The notes beneath the pieces were generated by a model. It was not told where the DNA came from and did no database searches. It worked only from the letters and a program-made list of their open reading frames with translations. A stretch of 64,000 nt of DNA from JAVKEN01 sp040221415 (GTDB lineage Bacteria > Pseudomonadota > Alphaproteobacteria > Rickettsiales > JABSSG01), in contig JAVKEN010000025.1 of NCBI GenBank assembly GCA_040221415.1, positions 1-64,000 on the forward strand, given 5' to 3'. Numbering within the stretch: the first letter of the stretch is position 1; each line of letters starts with the position of its first letter. The position numbers and the translations under genes were made by a program. This document shows, piece after piece, positions 43,199 through 51,406 of this stretch.

Positions 43199-43556
43199 AG
43201 CGATTAAGAGTTGGTTTATTGACGGAGTTCACAAACATGGTGAAGGTGAAGTAATCAAAACAGAGTCTCCTAGAATAATAATCACACGGGATAGCGATGA
43301 TGACGAAGATTCTAGACCATCTACTTTTGTAAATTCAAACTATATATCAATGAATCCTCACCTGTTAGAATCTGGAAACGATAAATATACAGCTGCAAAC
43401 GTAGTAACTATGCCAAATCCAATAGGGAATACCACAACTAAATACGACTCGTCTTCAAAAGATGGGTTGCAAGTTAGCGAGGAAACTAGTGTAATTAGAA
43501 AGCTTAAAAAAAAGCGAACAAACTCTGGCCGTGGCAGAGGAGCAGGAAGAAGATAA
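43182..43556 (+). CDS. Unknown small protein with basic RGAGRR tail
   Basis: 124 residues, not recognised. A helical N-terminus (MAAILEAIKSWFIDGVHKHG) is followed by a polar, probably disordered region with Asp-rich (RDSDDDEDSRP) and Ser/Thr/Asn-rich parts, then a basic end (KKKRTNSGRGRGAGRR). The same RGAGRR ending occurs in the deaminase-domain protein at 62533. It overlaps the 43-residue gene and stands 19 bp before dcd, probably co-transcribed with it. Its composition (disorder and a basic end) would fit nucleic-acid binding or an export signal, both unproven. Confidence 0.6.
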   Translation: MAAILEAIKSWFIDGVHKHGEGEVIKTESPRIIITRDSDDDEDSRPSTFVNSNYISMNPHLLESGNDKYTAANVVTMPNPIGNTTTKYDSSSKDGLQVSEETSVIRKLKKKRTNSGRGRGAGRR

Positions 43557-43575
43557 CACAAAGCAAGGAAACTAA

Positions 43576-44145
43576 ATGAGCGTTCTATCAGACAAAACTA
43601 TTATTGACCTAGTGAAATCTCATAAGATGATCGAGCCGTTTGAAAAAAACCAGGTTCGTTATGTGGAAAATGATCAAAAGATTATCTCATATGGCCTATC
43701 GTCATATGGTTATGATGCAAGAGTTTCTGATGAATTTAAAATTTTTACAAATATCGATTCTGCAATAGTTGATCCTAAAAATTTTGCAAATAACAGCTTT
43801 GTAGATAGAACTGGTCCTGTTTGCACAATCCCACCAAATAGCTTTGCACTGGCTAGAACGGTTGAATATTTCAGAATTCCTCGCGATGTTTTAGTAATCT
43901 GCGTAGGCAAATCAACCTATGCTAGATGTGGCATCATTGTCAACGTAACACCTTTAGAACCAGAGTGGGAAGGTCATGTCACTTTAGAGTTTTCTAACAC
44001 CACTCCTCTTCCAGCAAAAATTTATGCTAACGAGGGTGCCTGCCAATTCATATTCTTGAAGGGTGATAAAAAATGTCTAACTTCATACAAAGACAAGTCA
44101 GGAAAATATATGATGCAACGCGGCGTAACATTGCCAACAATTTAG
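43576..44145 (+). CDS. dcd: dCTP deaminase
   Basis: 189 residues. The trimeric dUTPase-like fold is recognised by ISYGLSSYGYDAR, VGKSTYARCGIIVN (catalytic region) and WEGHVTLEFSNTTPLPAKIYANEG. It makes dUTP from dCTP, feeding dTMP synthesis together with dut. tmk, the dTMP kinase, is in the same region. It is 2 bp upstream of the dsbA gene. Confidence 0.97.
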   Translation: MSVLSDKTIIDLVKSHKMIEPFEKNQVRYVENDQKIISYGLSSYGYDARVSDEFKIFTNIDSAIVDPKNFANNSFVDRTGPVCTIPPNSFALARTVEYFRIPRDVLVICVGKSTYARCGIIVNVTPLEPEWEGHVTLEFSNTTPLPAKIYANEGACQFIFLKGDKKCLTSYKDKSGKYMMQRGVTLPTI

Positions 44146-44147
44146 AA

Positions 44148-44726
44148 ATGAAAAGTTTAATTACTGCCCTTATTTTAATATTTGTAAATTATGCATCTGC
44201 AGACGTTAACACTCTTGGAAATGAGTCTGCACCAATTGAAATAATCGAATACTCCTCATTTACATGCCCACATTGCGCCAGTTTTCATCAGGATGAATTA
44301 CCAAAAATTAAAAAGAAATATATTGATACTGGCAAAGTGAAAATCACTCATCGTTCAATGTTTCACCCTGAAGACATTATATCTTTTAGGCTTTCTATGT
44401 TACCATATTGCAGTGGAATAAATTATCATAAATCCCTTAAAGCACTGATGAAAACACAACGCAATTGGATGCTCGAGACTAACAAGCATTTAGATGTAGC
44501 TACTGATATTATGCGCCTTGGTGGAATGACTAATGAGCAGGTTGAAGCTTGTTTTAAAAATAAAGAGATTGAAGATAAAGTTCTTAATATCCAGCTTTAC
44601 GCAATGAAAGATTTAGACCTTAAAGGAACCCCTGTTTTTTTTGTTAACGGCAAAAGACATAATGGTTATTTGCGTATAAAAGACCTAGAAAATATCATTA
44701 AAGAGATTAAGAATGAGAAATCTTGA
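44148..44726 (+). CDS. DsbA-family periplasmic thiol oxidoreductase
   Basis: 192 residues from the ATG at 44148, just after the dcd stop. This choice gives a signal peptide (MKSLITALILIFVNYASA), whereas the frame open from 44073 lies inside dcd. The active site is SSFTCPHCASFH, followed by the helical insert and the cis-Pro region LKGTPVFFVNGK. It oxidises secreted cysteines. Close to DsbA-like proteins found upstream of atp genes only in that it overlaps atpI by 14 bp. Confidence 0.9.
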   Translation: MKSLITALILIFVNYASADVNTLGNESAPIEIIEYSSFTCPHCASFHQDELPKIKKKYIDTGKVKITHRSMFHPEDIISFRLSMLPYCSGINYHKSLKALMKTQRNWMLETNKHLDVATDIMRLGGMTNEQVEACFKNKEIEDKVLNIQLYAMKDLDLKGTPVFFVNGKRHNGYLRIKDLENIIKEIKNEKS

Positions 44727-44967
44727 AGAATTAAAAAATAAGATATTGAAGCAAAAGAAACGCCAGAATTCTCATAAACCCATCTCAAATAGCAAGAACT
44801 TTTCAGCGATCACAGTCAGCTCAGAAATTATTGGGGCTGTAGCATTTGGCTTTATTATTGGCAGCTTTCTTGATCACTTGTTTGACACCAGATTTATTTT
44901 TAAACTAATCTTGCTATTTTTAGCAATGCTGACTAGTTTTTATACAATATATAAGAGATTGAGATAA
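44713..44967 (+). CDS. atpI: ATP synthase assembly-related protein AtpI/AtpZ-like
   Basis: 84 residues. A basic N-terminus of about 30 residues and two hydrophobic segments (about 38-55 and 58-79), the second with a bundle resembling AtpI/Rickettsial 'F0F1 subunit I' (GAVAFGFIIGSFLDHLFDT). It is expected to help c-ring assembly. It shares one base with atpB and is the first gene of the F0 set. Confidence 0.8.
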   Translation: MRNLEELKNKILKQKKRQNSHKPISNSKNFSAITVSSEIIGAVAFGFIIGSFLDHLFDTRFIFKLILLFLAMLTSFYTIYKRLR

Positions 44968-45692
44968 TGAAGAATAATCCGTTAGAGCAATTTGCTGTAG
45001 AAACAATTATTCCATTAAAAATCATGGAGCATGATCTCAGTTTCACAAACGCCTCTTTGTTTATGGCCTTAGCGGTCATGATCATGACTTCTTTCTTTGC
45101 TTTAGCAATTAGAAAATCTGAGTTGGTACCAGGCAGGTTCCAAGCCTTTGCAGAAAATATATATAATTTTACCCTAACAACTTTAGATGAAAATACACAT
45201 GGTAAGGGGCAGCAATTTTTTCCTTTTATCTTTTCACTGTTCATGTTCATTCTAGCGCTCAACCTACTGGGTAATGCCCCATATGGTTTTAGCGTTACTA
45301 GCCAACTAATTATCACTTCGGCTCTAGCTTTTGTAGTATTTTGTATTGTGACGATAACTGGATTTATAAAACATGGGCTAAAATTTCTAAGCCTCTTTCT
45401 GCCAGAAGGAACTCCCTGGGCTATGGCCCCGCTCATAATAGTTCTAGAAGTGTTTGCATATTTTGTAAGGCCAGTTGCTTTATCAATTCGTCTTGGCGCG
45501 AATATGATCGCTGGACACATATTAGTTGGAGTAATTGTAGGTTTTATTGCATTAATGGGAATTTGGGGGTTTTTGCCAATTTCCTTTATAATAGTTTTTG
45601 ATGGGTTTGAAATTTTTGTCGCTATTTTACAGGCCTATATTTTTACTATTTTAACTTGTGTCTACCTAAATGATGCAATAAACTTGCATTAG
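44967..45692 (+). CDS. atpB: F0 ATP synthase subunit a
   Basis: 241 residues, six segments. The proton-channel Arg is in VALSIRLGANMIAGH. PYGFSVTSQL, HGLKFLSLFLP and the last segment IVAILQAYIFTILTCVYLNDA follow the family. It pairs with the c-ring for proton flow. In alphaproteobacteria the F0 genes (atpIBEGF) form a locus separate from the F1 genes, which is what is seen here. Confidence 0.96.
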   Translation: MKNNPLEQFAVETIIPLKIMEHDLSFTNASLFMALAVMIMTSFFALAIRKSELVPGRFQAFAENIYNFTLTTLDENTHGKGQQFFPFIFSLFMFILALNLLGNAPYGFSVTSQLIITSALAFVVFCIVTITGFIKHGLKFLSLFLPEGTPWAMAPLIIVLEVFAYFVRPVALSIRLGANMIAGHILVGVIVGFIALMGIWGFLPISFIIVFDGFEIFVAILQAYIFTILTCVYLNDAINLH

Positions 45693-45735
45693 TCTCGAAG
45701 GCGCTTAACAACATTAACTTTAAGAGGGTTTAATT

Positions 45736-45960
45736 ATGGATGCACAATCATTTAAATATATTGCAATTGGTTTAATGTCAGTGGGTATGTTTGGTGCAGC
45801 AATTGCTGTAGCAAATGTTTTCTCTGCTTTAGTAAATGCAATTTCTAGGAATCCTTCAGCCGAAAATAAAATGTCAAAATATGCTATTATTGGTGCAGGT
45901 ATGGCAGAGGCGATGGGAATTTTTGCTCTTGGCGTGGCAATGATTCTGATTTTCATGTAG
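45736..45960 (+). CDS. atpE: F0 ATP synthase subunit c
   Basis: 74 residues in two hydrophobic helices joined by the polar loop ISRNPSAENKM. The ion-binding carboxylate is the Glu in GAGMAEAMGIFALG. It forms the rotating ring. AGAGGG lies 7 bp before its ATG. Confidence 0.97.
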   Translation: MDAQSFKYIAIGLMSVGMFGAAIAVANVFSALVNAISRNPSAENKMSKYAIIGAGMAEAMGIFALGVAMILIFM

Positions 45961-45966
45961 GATATT

Positions 45967-46437
45967 ATGCCTTTACTGGATTCATCAAATTTTTTATCAC
46001 AAATTTTTTGGCTATTATTGTTTTTTGTGATTCAGTACTGGCTAATGGCAAAATTTATAATACCTTCTTTTAGCCGTACTATTTCTCACAGAAAGAACTA
46101 CATTAGTAATAAAATTAAACAGTCCGAGAAAATGACTGAGGAAGCAGAGCTCTTAAAAAAAGATTATGAAGAAAAGCTCAATAGCGCCAAAGCAGAAAAT
46201 ATAAAACAAATGAATCAAGTTGTTAACGATATTAAGCTCAGATCAGACCAACAACTGAAAAACCTTGAGAAAGAACTGTCTGAAGATTATTTACGGTATG
46301 AGAAGCGTGTTGAGGAATTTGTGAAAGATTCTTCTAGTGAAATAGATAACCTTGCTATTGAAACAGCTTATAACCTTGTTAATAGAATTGCAGAAAAGAA
46401 AATACCTAAGTCTGATTTAAATAAATACCTAAACTAA
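45967..46437 (+). CDS. atpG: F0 ATP synthase subunit b' (b-type stalk)
   Basis: 156 residues. An N-terminal hydrophobic segment (about 8-30) is followed by a long charged helix. The position right after atpE is that of b' in alphaproteobacteria; the partner b follows. The two are expected to form a heterodimeric stator stalk. Confidence 0.85.
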   Translation: MPLLDSSNFLSQIFWLLLFFVIQYWLMAKFIIPSFSRTISHRKNYISNKIKQSEKMTEEAELLKKDYEEKLNSAKAENIKQMNQVVNDIKLRSDQQLKNLEKELSEDYLRYEKRVEEFVKDSSSEIDNLAIETAYNLVNRIAEKKIPKSDLNKYLN

Positions 46438-46439
46438 CT

Positions 46440-46922
46440 ATGGATCACCATTTTTGGGAAGCATTATGCGTTATTTTGTTTGTTGGCTTGTTTTACAAGC
46501 CAGTAAAAAATATGATCGGATCGCAATTGGATGCATACAGTAAAGATATAGCCGTCAAAGTGAAGGAGGCTGAAGATCTTGAAAAAGATGCACAGGAAAC
46601 TCTTGATGAGTATAAAAAACTTCACAAAGAATTTGTAAAGAAATCTCAACTTATTGCTGAAACTTCTAAAGAAAATATTGCAAGAATTGCTGAAGATGCT
46701 GCACATAAACTAAAAGAAAGCATTAAAATACAGAAATCACTCCATAAAGAGCGTCTTTTAATTTACGAAGTTGATACACTAAACGAAGTAAGAAGAAAGG
46801 CAGTAATCAGAGCTTTTTCAATAGCGCAAACTTATTTTAAAGAAAATTCCTTAGATTTAAGCTCTAAGTCTATTCGCGAATCTTTAAACTCTCTTAAAAT
46901 TGATAAATCCATATTAAACTGA
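46440..46922 (+). CDS. atpF: F0 ATP synthase subunit b
   Basis: 160 residues. One N-terminal hydrophobic segment (about 5-21, FWEALCVILFVGLFYKP) and a long charged coiled-coil helix, the b-subunit design. It lies 2 bp after b' and its stop shares a base with the tmk start (TGATG). It is the last F0 gene of the set. Confidence 0.87.
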   Translation: MDHHFWEALCVILFVGLFYKPVKNMIGSQLDAYSKDIAVKVKEAEDLEKDAQETLDEYKKLHKEFVKKSQLIAETSKENIARIAEDAAHKLKESIKIQKSLHKERLLIYEVDTLNEVRRKAVIRAFSIAQTYFKENSLDLSSKSIRESLNSLKIDKSILN

Positions 46923-47548
46923 TGAAGCAGAAACCTTTATTTGTTACCTTTGAAGGCTGTGAAGGCAGTGGTAAATCAACTCAAACCCGCATTTTAACAA
47001 AATGGCTCAAAGATAATAATATAGACACATTTTATACTCGTGAACCGGGTGGAACTCCTGCAAGTGAGGCTTTAAGATCAGTTTTGCTAAATGAAACTAT
47101 TCCACTCCAGAAAAAATCTGAACTCTTGCTACACACTTGTGCAAGGCTTGAGCATGTAACTAACATTATTCAACCGCAGCTGGATGAAAATAGAATCGTG
47201 TTATGTGACAGATATCTTGACTCAACCAGGGCATATCAAGGCTATGGTAACGGAATTGATGTATCTATTATTGATAATTTGCACGATATGATAATAGGAG
47301 ATGTAAACCCAGACCTTACGATCATCCTGAACATAGATGTTAATACACTAAGAGAGAGAATATCTCGTCGTAAAATTAAGCATGATAGATACGAAAATAA
47401 AGATAATAACTATCATGAAAAAGTAGCTAGAGGATATGTAGAGATAGCAAAAAATTATCCAGAAAGATGTTTACTGATCGACGCTACACAGTCAATAGAT
47501 GAAATCCAACAAATAATCAGGAATAAGTTCAAAGAACTTTTGGTATAA
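46922..47548 (+). CDS. tmk: Thymidylate kinase
   Basis: 208 residues. The P-loop is FEGCEGSGKSTQTR, the DR(Y/H) motif is in LCDRYLDSTRAYQG, and the REPGGT motif and lid (LRERISRRK) follow. It phosphorylates dTMP to dTDP. Its start overlaps the atpF stop by one base, so it is translated in the same operon. With dcd upstream, the same run supplies dTTP precursors. Confidence 0.96.
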   Translation: MKQKPLFVTFEGCEGSGKSTQTRILTKWLKDNNIDTFYTREPGGTPASEALRSVLLNETIPLQKKSELLLHTCARLEHVTNIIQPQLDENRIVLCDRYLDSTRAYQGYGNGIDVSIIDNLHDMIIGDVNPDLTIILNIDVNTLRERISRRKIKHDRYENKDNNYHEKVARGYVEIAKNYPERCLLIDATQSIDEIQQIIRNKFKELLV

Positions 47549-47614
47549 TAATCACGATTATAAAAAGTAATCTTTTGTGTATAATATATAAGATATCTAA
47601 TCTTTATATTTTTG

Positions 47615-48787
47615 ATGTTTAAAAATATTAAACAATTCCCTGACGCAGAAAAAATAATTAAGTCCATTACGCAATTTGGTGGTGAAGTCCGATTTGTTGG
47701 AGGCTGTGTACGAGACGCACTATCTTCTAGAAAAATAAAGGACATCGATTTCGCAACCACTCTTACTCCTGAAGAAATTGAAATTGCTTTAACTAAAGCT
47801 AAAATCAAACATATACCAACAGGCAAACAATTTGGAACAATAAGCGCAATTATTAATAAGCAAGCCTATGAAATAACTACTCTGAGATTAGATCTAAAAA
47901 CAGATGGGCGTAAAGCTGAGGTCAAGTATACGCAAGATTGGGAAGAAGATGCGTTGCGCCGTGATTTTACGATAAATGCATTAAGTTATGATTTAGAGGA
48001 AGATAGAATTTATGACTATTTTAATGGGCAACAAGATTTAAAGAATGGAGTAGTTCGTTTTGTTGGAGACCCCGGAAAGCGTGTTCAAGAAGATTATTTA
48101 AGAATAATTCGCTATTACAGATTTTATGGAATATTTGGAAGAAAAGTTAACACGGAGTCTGTAAAAGCTTGCCAGAAATTTTCTAAACATATTTCTTCTC
48201 TTTCGGCTGAACGGAAGCTTAGTGAGTTCGTTAAATTCTTTGATACTGATAATTGGTACAAGGCTATTAAAACAATGTATACGGATAATATTCTTGATGA
48301 CTATCTTAATAGTAACCCTACTGCCTCAGAAATGACTATTACAGAGCACTTACACAAGTATAAGCTCGATCCTTCGCCTATTCTTGTTCTATATATCCTA
48401 GGTTCTTCGTCAGTTGGAGCATTATTCAAGATTTCTCGTAAACAAAATTTATATATTAAACATCTCCACACATGTTTGATGGAGAAGAGCCTCGCAGAAA
48501 GAAGTAAGGAGATGATATATAGATTTGGAAAAGAGGTGTATTTTGACGCGCTGAGATTTGTTGCGGCAAAAAATAAATCACCTGCGCTCTATCGTGATAT
48601 ATATCATGCACACAGCCAATGGGTTATACCAACACTTCCACTAAAAGGGGCTGATCTAAAGCTTATTGGACTACAAGAGGGGAAATCTATGGGGGATGCC
48701 CTTAAAAAGGCAGAAAAAAAATGGGTAAGCAGTAATTTCTCTTTATCTAAAAAACAACTACTAAACTTTATAAAAAAAGCGCTCTAG
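47615..48787 (+). CDS. cca: CCA tRNA nucleotidyltransferase
   Basis: 390 residues from the ATG at 47615 (a TTG precedes it). Class II nucleotidyltransferase: FVGGCVRDALSS and DIDFATTLTPEEI (catalytic carboxylates), RRDFTINALSYDL (flexible loop) and RVQEDYLRIIRYYRFYGIF. It repairs or adds CCA to tRNA 3' ends, although the three tRNAs here encode CCA. A poly(A) polymerase is the alternative, less likely given length. It is convergent with the ShlB-like gene. Confidence 0.88.
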   Translation: MFKNIKQFPDAEKIIKSITQFGGEVRFVGGCVRDALSSRKIKDIDFATTLTPEEIEIALTKAKIKHIPTGKQFGTISAIINKQAYEITTLRLDLKTDGRKAEVKYTQDWEEDALRRDFTINALSYDLEEDRIYDYFNGQQDLKNGVVRFVGDPGKRVQEDYLRIIRYYRFYGIFGRKVNTESVKACQKFSKHISSLSAERKLSEFVKFFDTDNWYKAIKTMYTDNILDDYLNSNPTASEMTITEHLHKYKLDPSPILVLYILGSSSVGALFKISRKQNLYIKHLHTCLMEKSLAERSKEMIYRFGKEVYFDALRFVAAKNKSPALYRDIYHAHSQWVIPTLPLKGADLKLIGLQEGKSMGDALKKAEKKWVSSNFSLSKKQLLNFIKKAL

Positions 48788-48788
48788 A

Positions 48789-50552
48789 TCAGAACATATA
48801 GGCATATTCCATGCCTATATAAACTTTTGATTTAGGTCTCTTTTTTCTAGTTCTTTCATCACCTTTTGTCTGTTCAGATATTGGTTTGCTGAACTCAACA
48901 TTAAAAGTAATGTTGTCCACTACTGATATTTCTGAGCCTATTCCTACAGAAGTAATAGAGCCGCTTTTTGGCTTAGTGTTATCACTAACATTACTTATTA
49001 CATGAGCATCATCAATGTAAATATATTCTCTGTGCGAGGCTAATAAAGGATGGTCATCTACATAAAAAGTTTTTGATAACTCAAATGAATTTGAGATACC
49101 ACTGTCGCCAAAAATCTCACTACTAGTAAACCCTCTCCCCCCTTGGTAAACACCCGCTGAAAATGATTCAGCAAAGAATAAATCATGATTAGAATATTGC
49201 CCATCAAAGCGGTATATAAAATCTAGTCCGTAATACGGCAATTTAAACATGCTATCAACTGCCAATGTCAATTTATTGAAATGAGTTGAGTTTCCAGGGT
49301 CATTATCATCGTTCTGTTTCTTGACATCTGTAAGACTCTGATGGTAACCAAAGTCTACAATATGTTTTCCATACTGGTAATTAAGTCCTAAAATAGCCTT
49401 ATTGATATGGATTCGTCTGTCACTCATGGTTAGTGAAGAGTTTTGTTGTTGCTCGCGATATTTCTGAAATGCGATATTAGCATCCAAGTCGTGATCAAAA
49501 TCTACGTATAGCGGATGGTTATATCCTAAAGTCGCATATGTAATCTTCTGTTTATTATTAACCTGAGAGTCGTTGTAACTAAAGTCAGAGAAAACATGAG
49601 CTCCTTTGAGACCAATGGGGTAACGCAACCCTAGTGTAAATGCTTGATCTTCTTTACTACCAGTTGTTAGGTAATTCACAGAAATTTTTTCACCTTTGCC
49701 AAACATGTTATTAAAGTGAGTTACATTTTGCGCGTAGTTTGACCCTTGATACTCGATTGTTGGATTATCGTTTGCACTAGTTTGAATTTGTTGAGTGTGG
49801 TCAACTCTTTGTCTGTTGTTAACTTCAAGAATACCCGTGACGCCGTAATACAGGTTTTTTATTGTGATATTTACAGAAGCTGGATTATTTGGATCAATCT
49901 TTTTCACTGGGGTTAAAATCCTAGTCATGATTTCCAAATTACCATTCACACCAGGACGCTTTTTTATAAGCTCAAAATAATATCTACCCTTTTTCTTATC
50001 ATAAGGTCTCATTTCTTTAAGCTTGTCGATGTAATGCTTAAATAATGGGTCTTTATCAAATCTTTTGTCATAATAGATTTCGTTAATATGACCTTCTAAC
50101 AACTTAATGTTTAAGGAATTATTTTTGACAATAATTTGCTGAACAAATGAAAATGGAAATCCTTTTTTATTGTATAAATTACTTATTGTTTTAAGAATTT
50201 TTATTTCTACATCCTTAGTAAATTTCTTACCAATAAATGGGGCTACTATTTCCTTAACTTCAGCATCAGTTAATTTGTGATTCCCAGAGAATTTATAATT
50301 TTTTAAAATGAAGTTATAGCGCCCTGATCTTGCTGAGTATCTTTTACCATTAAGACCATTCATTTCAGACTTTTTAGTTTTAGCCTTAAATCTTTTTTCT
50401 AGCTTTCTCTCAAGCGCTCTTGTTTCTGCCTGACCATGCTTAGGGGCAAAAGCAGCCTTATGAATGTTGCTAGCCTCAGATACGCAAAAAGGAGCTGTGA
50501 AAAAAATCACAACTCCCAAAATTTGCATTAAATTTTTGACGCCTAGCCCCAT
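48789..50552 (-). CDS. ShlB/FhaC-family outer-membrane two-partner secretion exporter
   Basis: 587 residues. Signal peptide (about 1-28), a basic segment, then POTRA domains (FILKNYKFSGNHKLTDAEV with LLEGHINEIYYD) and a C-terminal beta barrel with a closing aromatic end (MEYAYMF). These are TpsB features. It exports an exoprotein across the outer membrane. No TpsA-type exoprotein (no filamentous haemagglutinin-like domain or long repeats) is found in this window; the small secreted 171-residue protein is the only upstream partner gene, 18 bp away. Confidence 0.9.
   Translation of the reverse strand: MGLGVKNLMQILGVVIFFTAPFCVSEASNIHKAAFAPKHGQAETRALERKLEKRFKAKTKKSEMNGLNGKRYSARSGRYNFILKNYKFSGNHKLTDAEVKEIVAPFIGKKFTKDVEIKILKTISNLYNKKGFPFSFVQQIIVKNNSLNIKLLEGHINEIYYDKRFDKDPLFKHYIDKLKEMRPYDKKKGRYYFELIKKRPGVNGNLEIMTRILTPVKKIDPNNPASVNITIKNLYYGVTGILEVNNRQRVDHTQQIQTSANDNPTIEYQGSNYAQNVTHFNNMFGKGEKISVNYLTTGSKEDQAFTLGLRYPIGLKGAHVFSDFSYNDSQVNNKQKITYATLGYNHPLYVDFDHDLDANIAFQKYREQQQNSSLTMSDRRIHINKAILGLNYQYGKHIVDFGYHQSLTDVKKQNDDNDPGNSTHFNKLTLAVDSMFKLPYYGLDFIYRFDGQYSNHDLFFAESFSAGVYQGGRGFTSSEIFGDSGISNSFELSKTFYVDDHPLLASHREYIYIDDAHVISNVSDNTKPKSGSITSVGIGSEISVVDNITFNVEFSKPISEQTKGDERTRKKRPKSKVYIGMEYAYMF
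48796..48820. terminator. Bidirectional hairpin at the cca/shlB junction
   Basis: Perfect 10-bp stem ATATAGGCAT/ATGCCTATAT (48796-48805, 48811-48820) with a 5-nt loop, inside the last codons of the ShlB-like gene and 9 bp after the cca stop. It is followed on the plus strand by only a short T-run (AAACTTTTG). Confidence 0.45.
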
Positions 50553-50570
50553 ATGTTTTATAAGTACTGT

Positions 50571-51086
50571 TTACAGTCCTCCGCCACCTTCGCCATCAGC
50601 CGACATATCAGCTAACTCGCCTGTTAAAGTGTCAACTTGAGCTTGTATAGTAGACTCTTCTGTAGAAATTCTTTCAATAATTTCTTTAGCAGCATTATCA
50701 AATCTTTTATTAGCAGCATTATATGTTTTATCTAACTTTTGTGCTCTCAATTTGTAAACATGACTATAGTCTTTTGTTGAAGATTTAGACCTGTCAGACA
50801 TAAGAGCCTCTTTTCTTATTTTTTCAGCATTTAATCTAGCAATATTTGCCCTTTTGCTATCTCTAATTTCAATATGCCTCCTAACTGTTGGAGCCATGTT
50901 TCTAGAATGTTTTGCGTATTTTGCCACTGCTTGATCAGATAATATCCGATTCACTTTTGGAGCTTGTTGTTTATATTTATTATAATTTGCTCTTGATACT
51001 CCAAGGTCAACAGCAAACGCTTCAATAAATATAAATGTTGAAACAAAGAAAGCTAAAATACTTAGCTTAGATAGTTTTTTAAACAT
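50571..51086 (-). CDS. Small secreted helical protein of unknown function
   Basis: 171 residues, not recognised. A clear signal peptide (MFKKLSKLSILAFFVSTFIFIE, cleavage near AFA) is followed by a charged helical region with repeated YAKHSRN-like segments, and the end is Asp/Gly-rich (DGEGGGGL). No cysteine, so no disulfide. It is first in a two-gene unit with the ShlB-like exporter behind its own promoter, so it is a candidate cargo or accessory of the exporter. Confidence 0.75.
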   Translation of the reverse strand: MFKKLSKLSILAFFVSTFIFIEAFAVDLGVSRANYNKYKQQAPKVNRILSDQAVAKYAKHSRNMAPTVRRHIEIRDSKRANIARLNAEKIRKEALMSDRSKSSTKDYSHVYKLRAQKLDKTYNAANKRFDNAAKEIIERISTEESTIQAQVDTLTGELADMSADGEGGGGL

Positions 51087-51188
51087 AACCTTACCTTCTC
51101 TAATTATTAATATTCGTAAACCTTTGGCTGCACATTGTAAAGCAAAAGATTCTGCAATTAGGCATGAACTCAGCCATAATTATTGATT

Positions 51189-51217
51189 TATTTATTATTC
51201 GCTTGCTCCAGAGTCAA
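51189..51217 (-). promoter_or_regulatory. Promoter for the secreted-protein/ShlB unit
   Basis: Minus strand TTGACT (51212-51217) in GCTTGACT context, spacer 17, TAAATA (51189-51194). Leader of about 95 nt. Confidence 0.55.
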
Positions 51218-51223
51218 GCTTTA

Positions 51224-51253
51224 TTGACAACAATTATTAAACCCTTGTTAAGA
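51224..51253 (+). promoter_or_regulatory. Candidate promoter for the 51407 and 52978 genes
   Basis: Consensus TTGACA (51224-51229), spacer 18, TTAAGA (51248-51253). Its -35 lies 6 bp from the -35 of the leftward promoter. It sits in the gene-free stretch 51087-51406, which also holds a perfect palindrome GAAACGTTTC (51320-51329) and a hairpin ACGCA/TGCGT (51353-51366). Confidence 0.45.
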
Positions 51254-51406
51254 ATTATTGTTTTTTTGCATCAGTTTTTTATTAAATAACATTAATTATA
51301 TTTAAAAAAGCTTGCTTGCGAAACGTTTCCAGCCTAATTAATTCTTAAAGTTACGCATCTTTGCGTGACACTTAAGACATCTTTGTAACTAATAGAGAGA
51401 AAGGAT

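Noticed and set aside
44073..44147. Longer start of the second DsbA gene
   Set aside because: These 25 codons lie inside dcd and precede a good signal peptide beginning at 44148.
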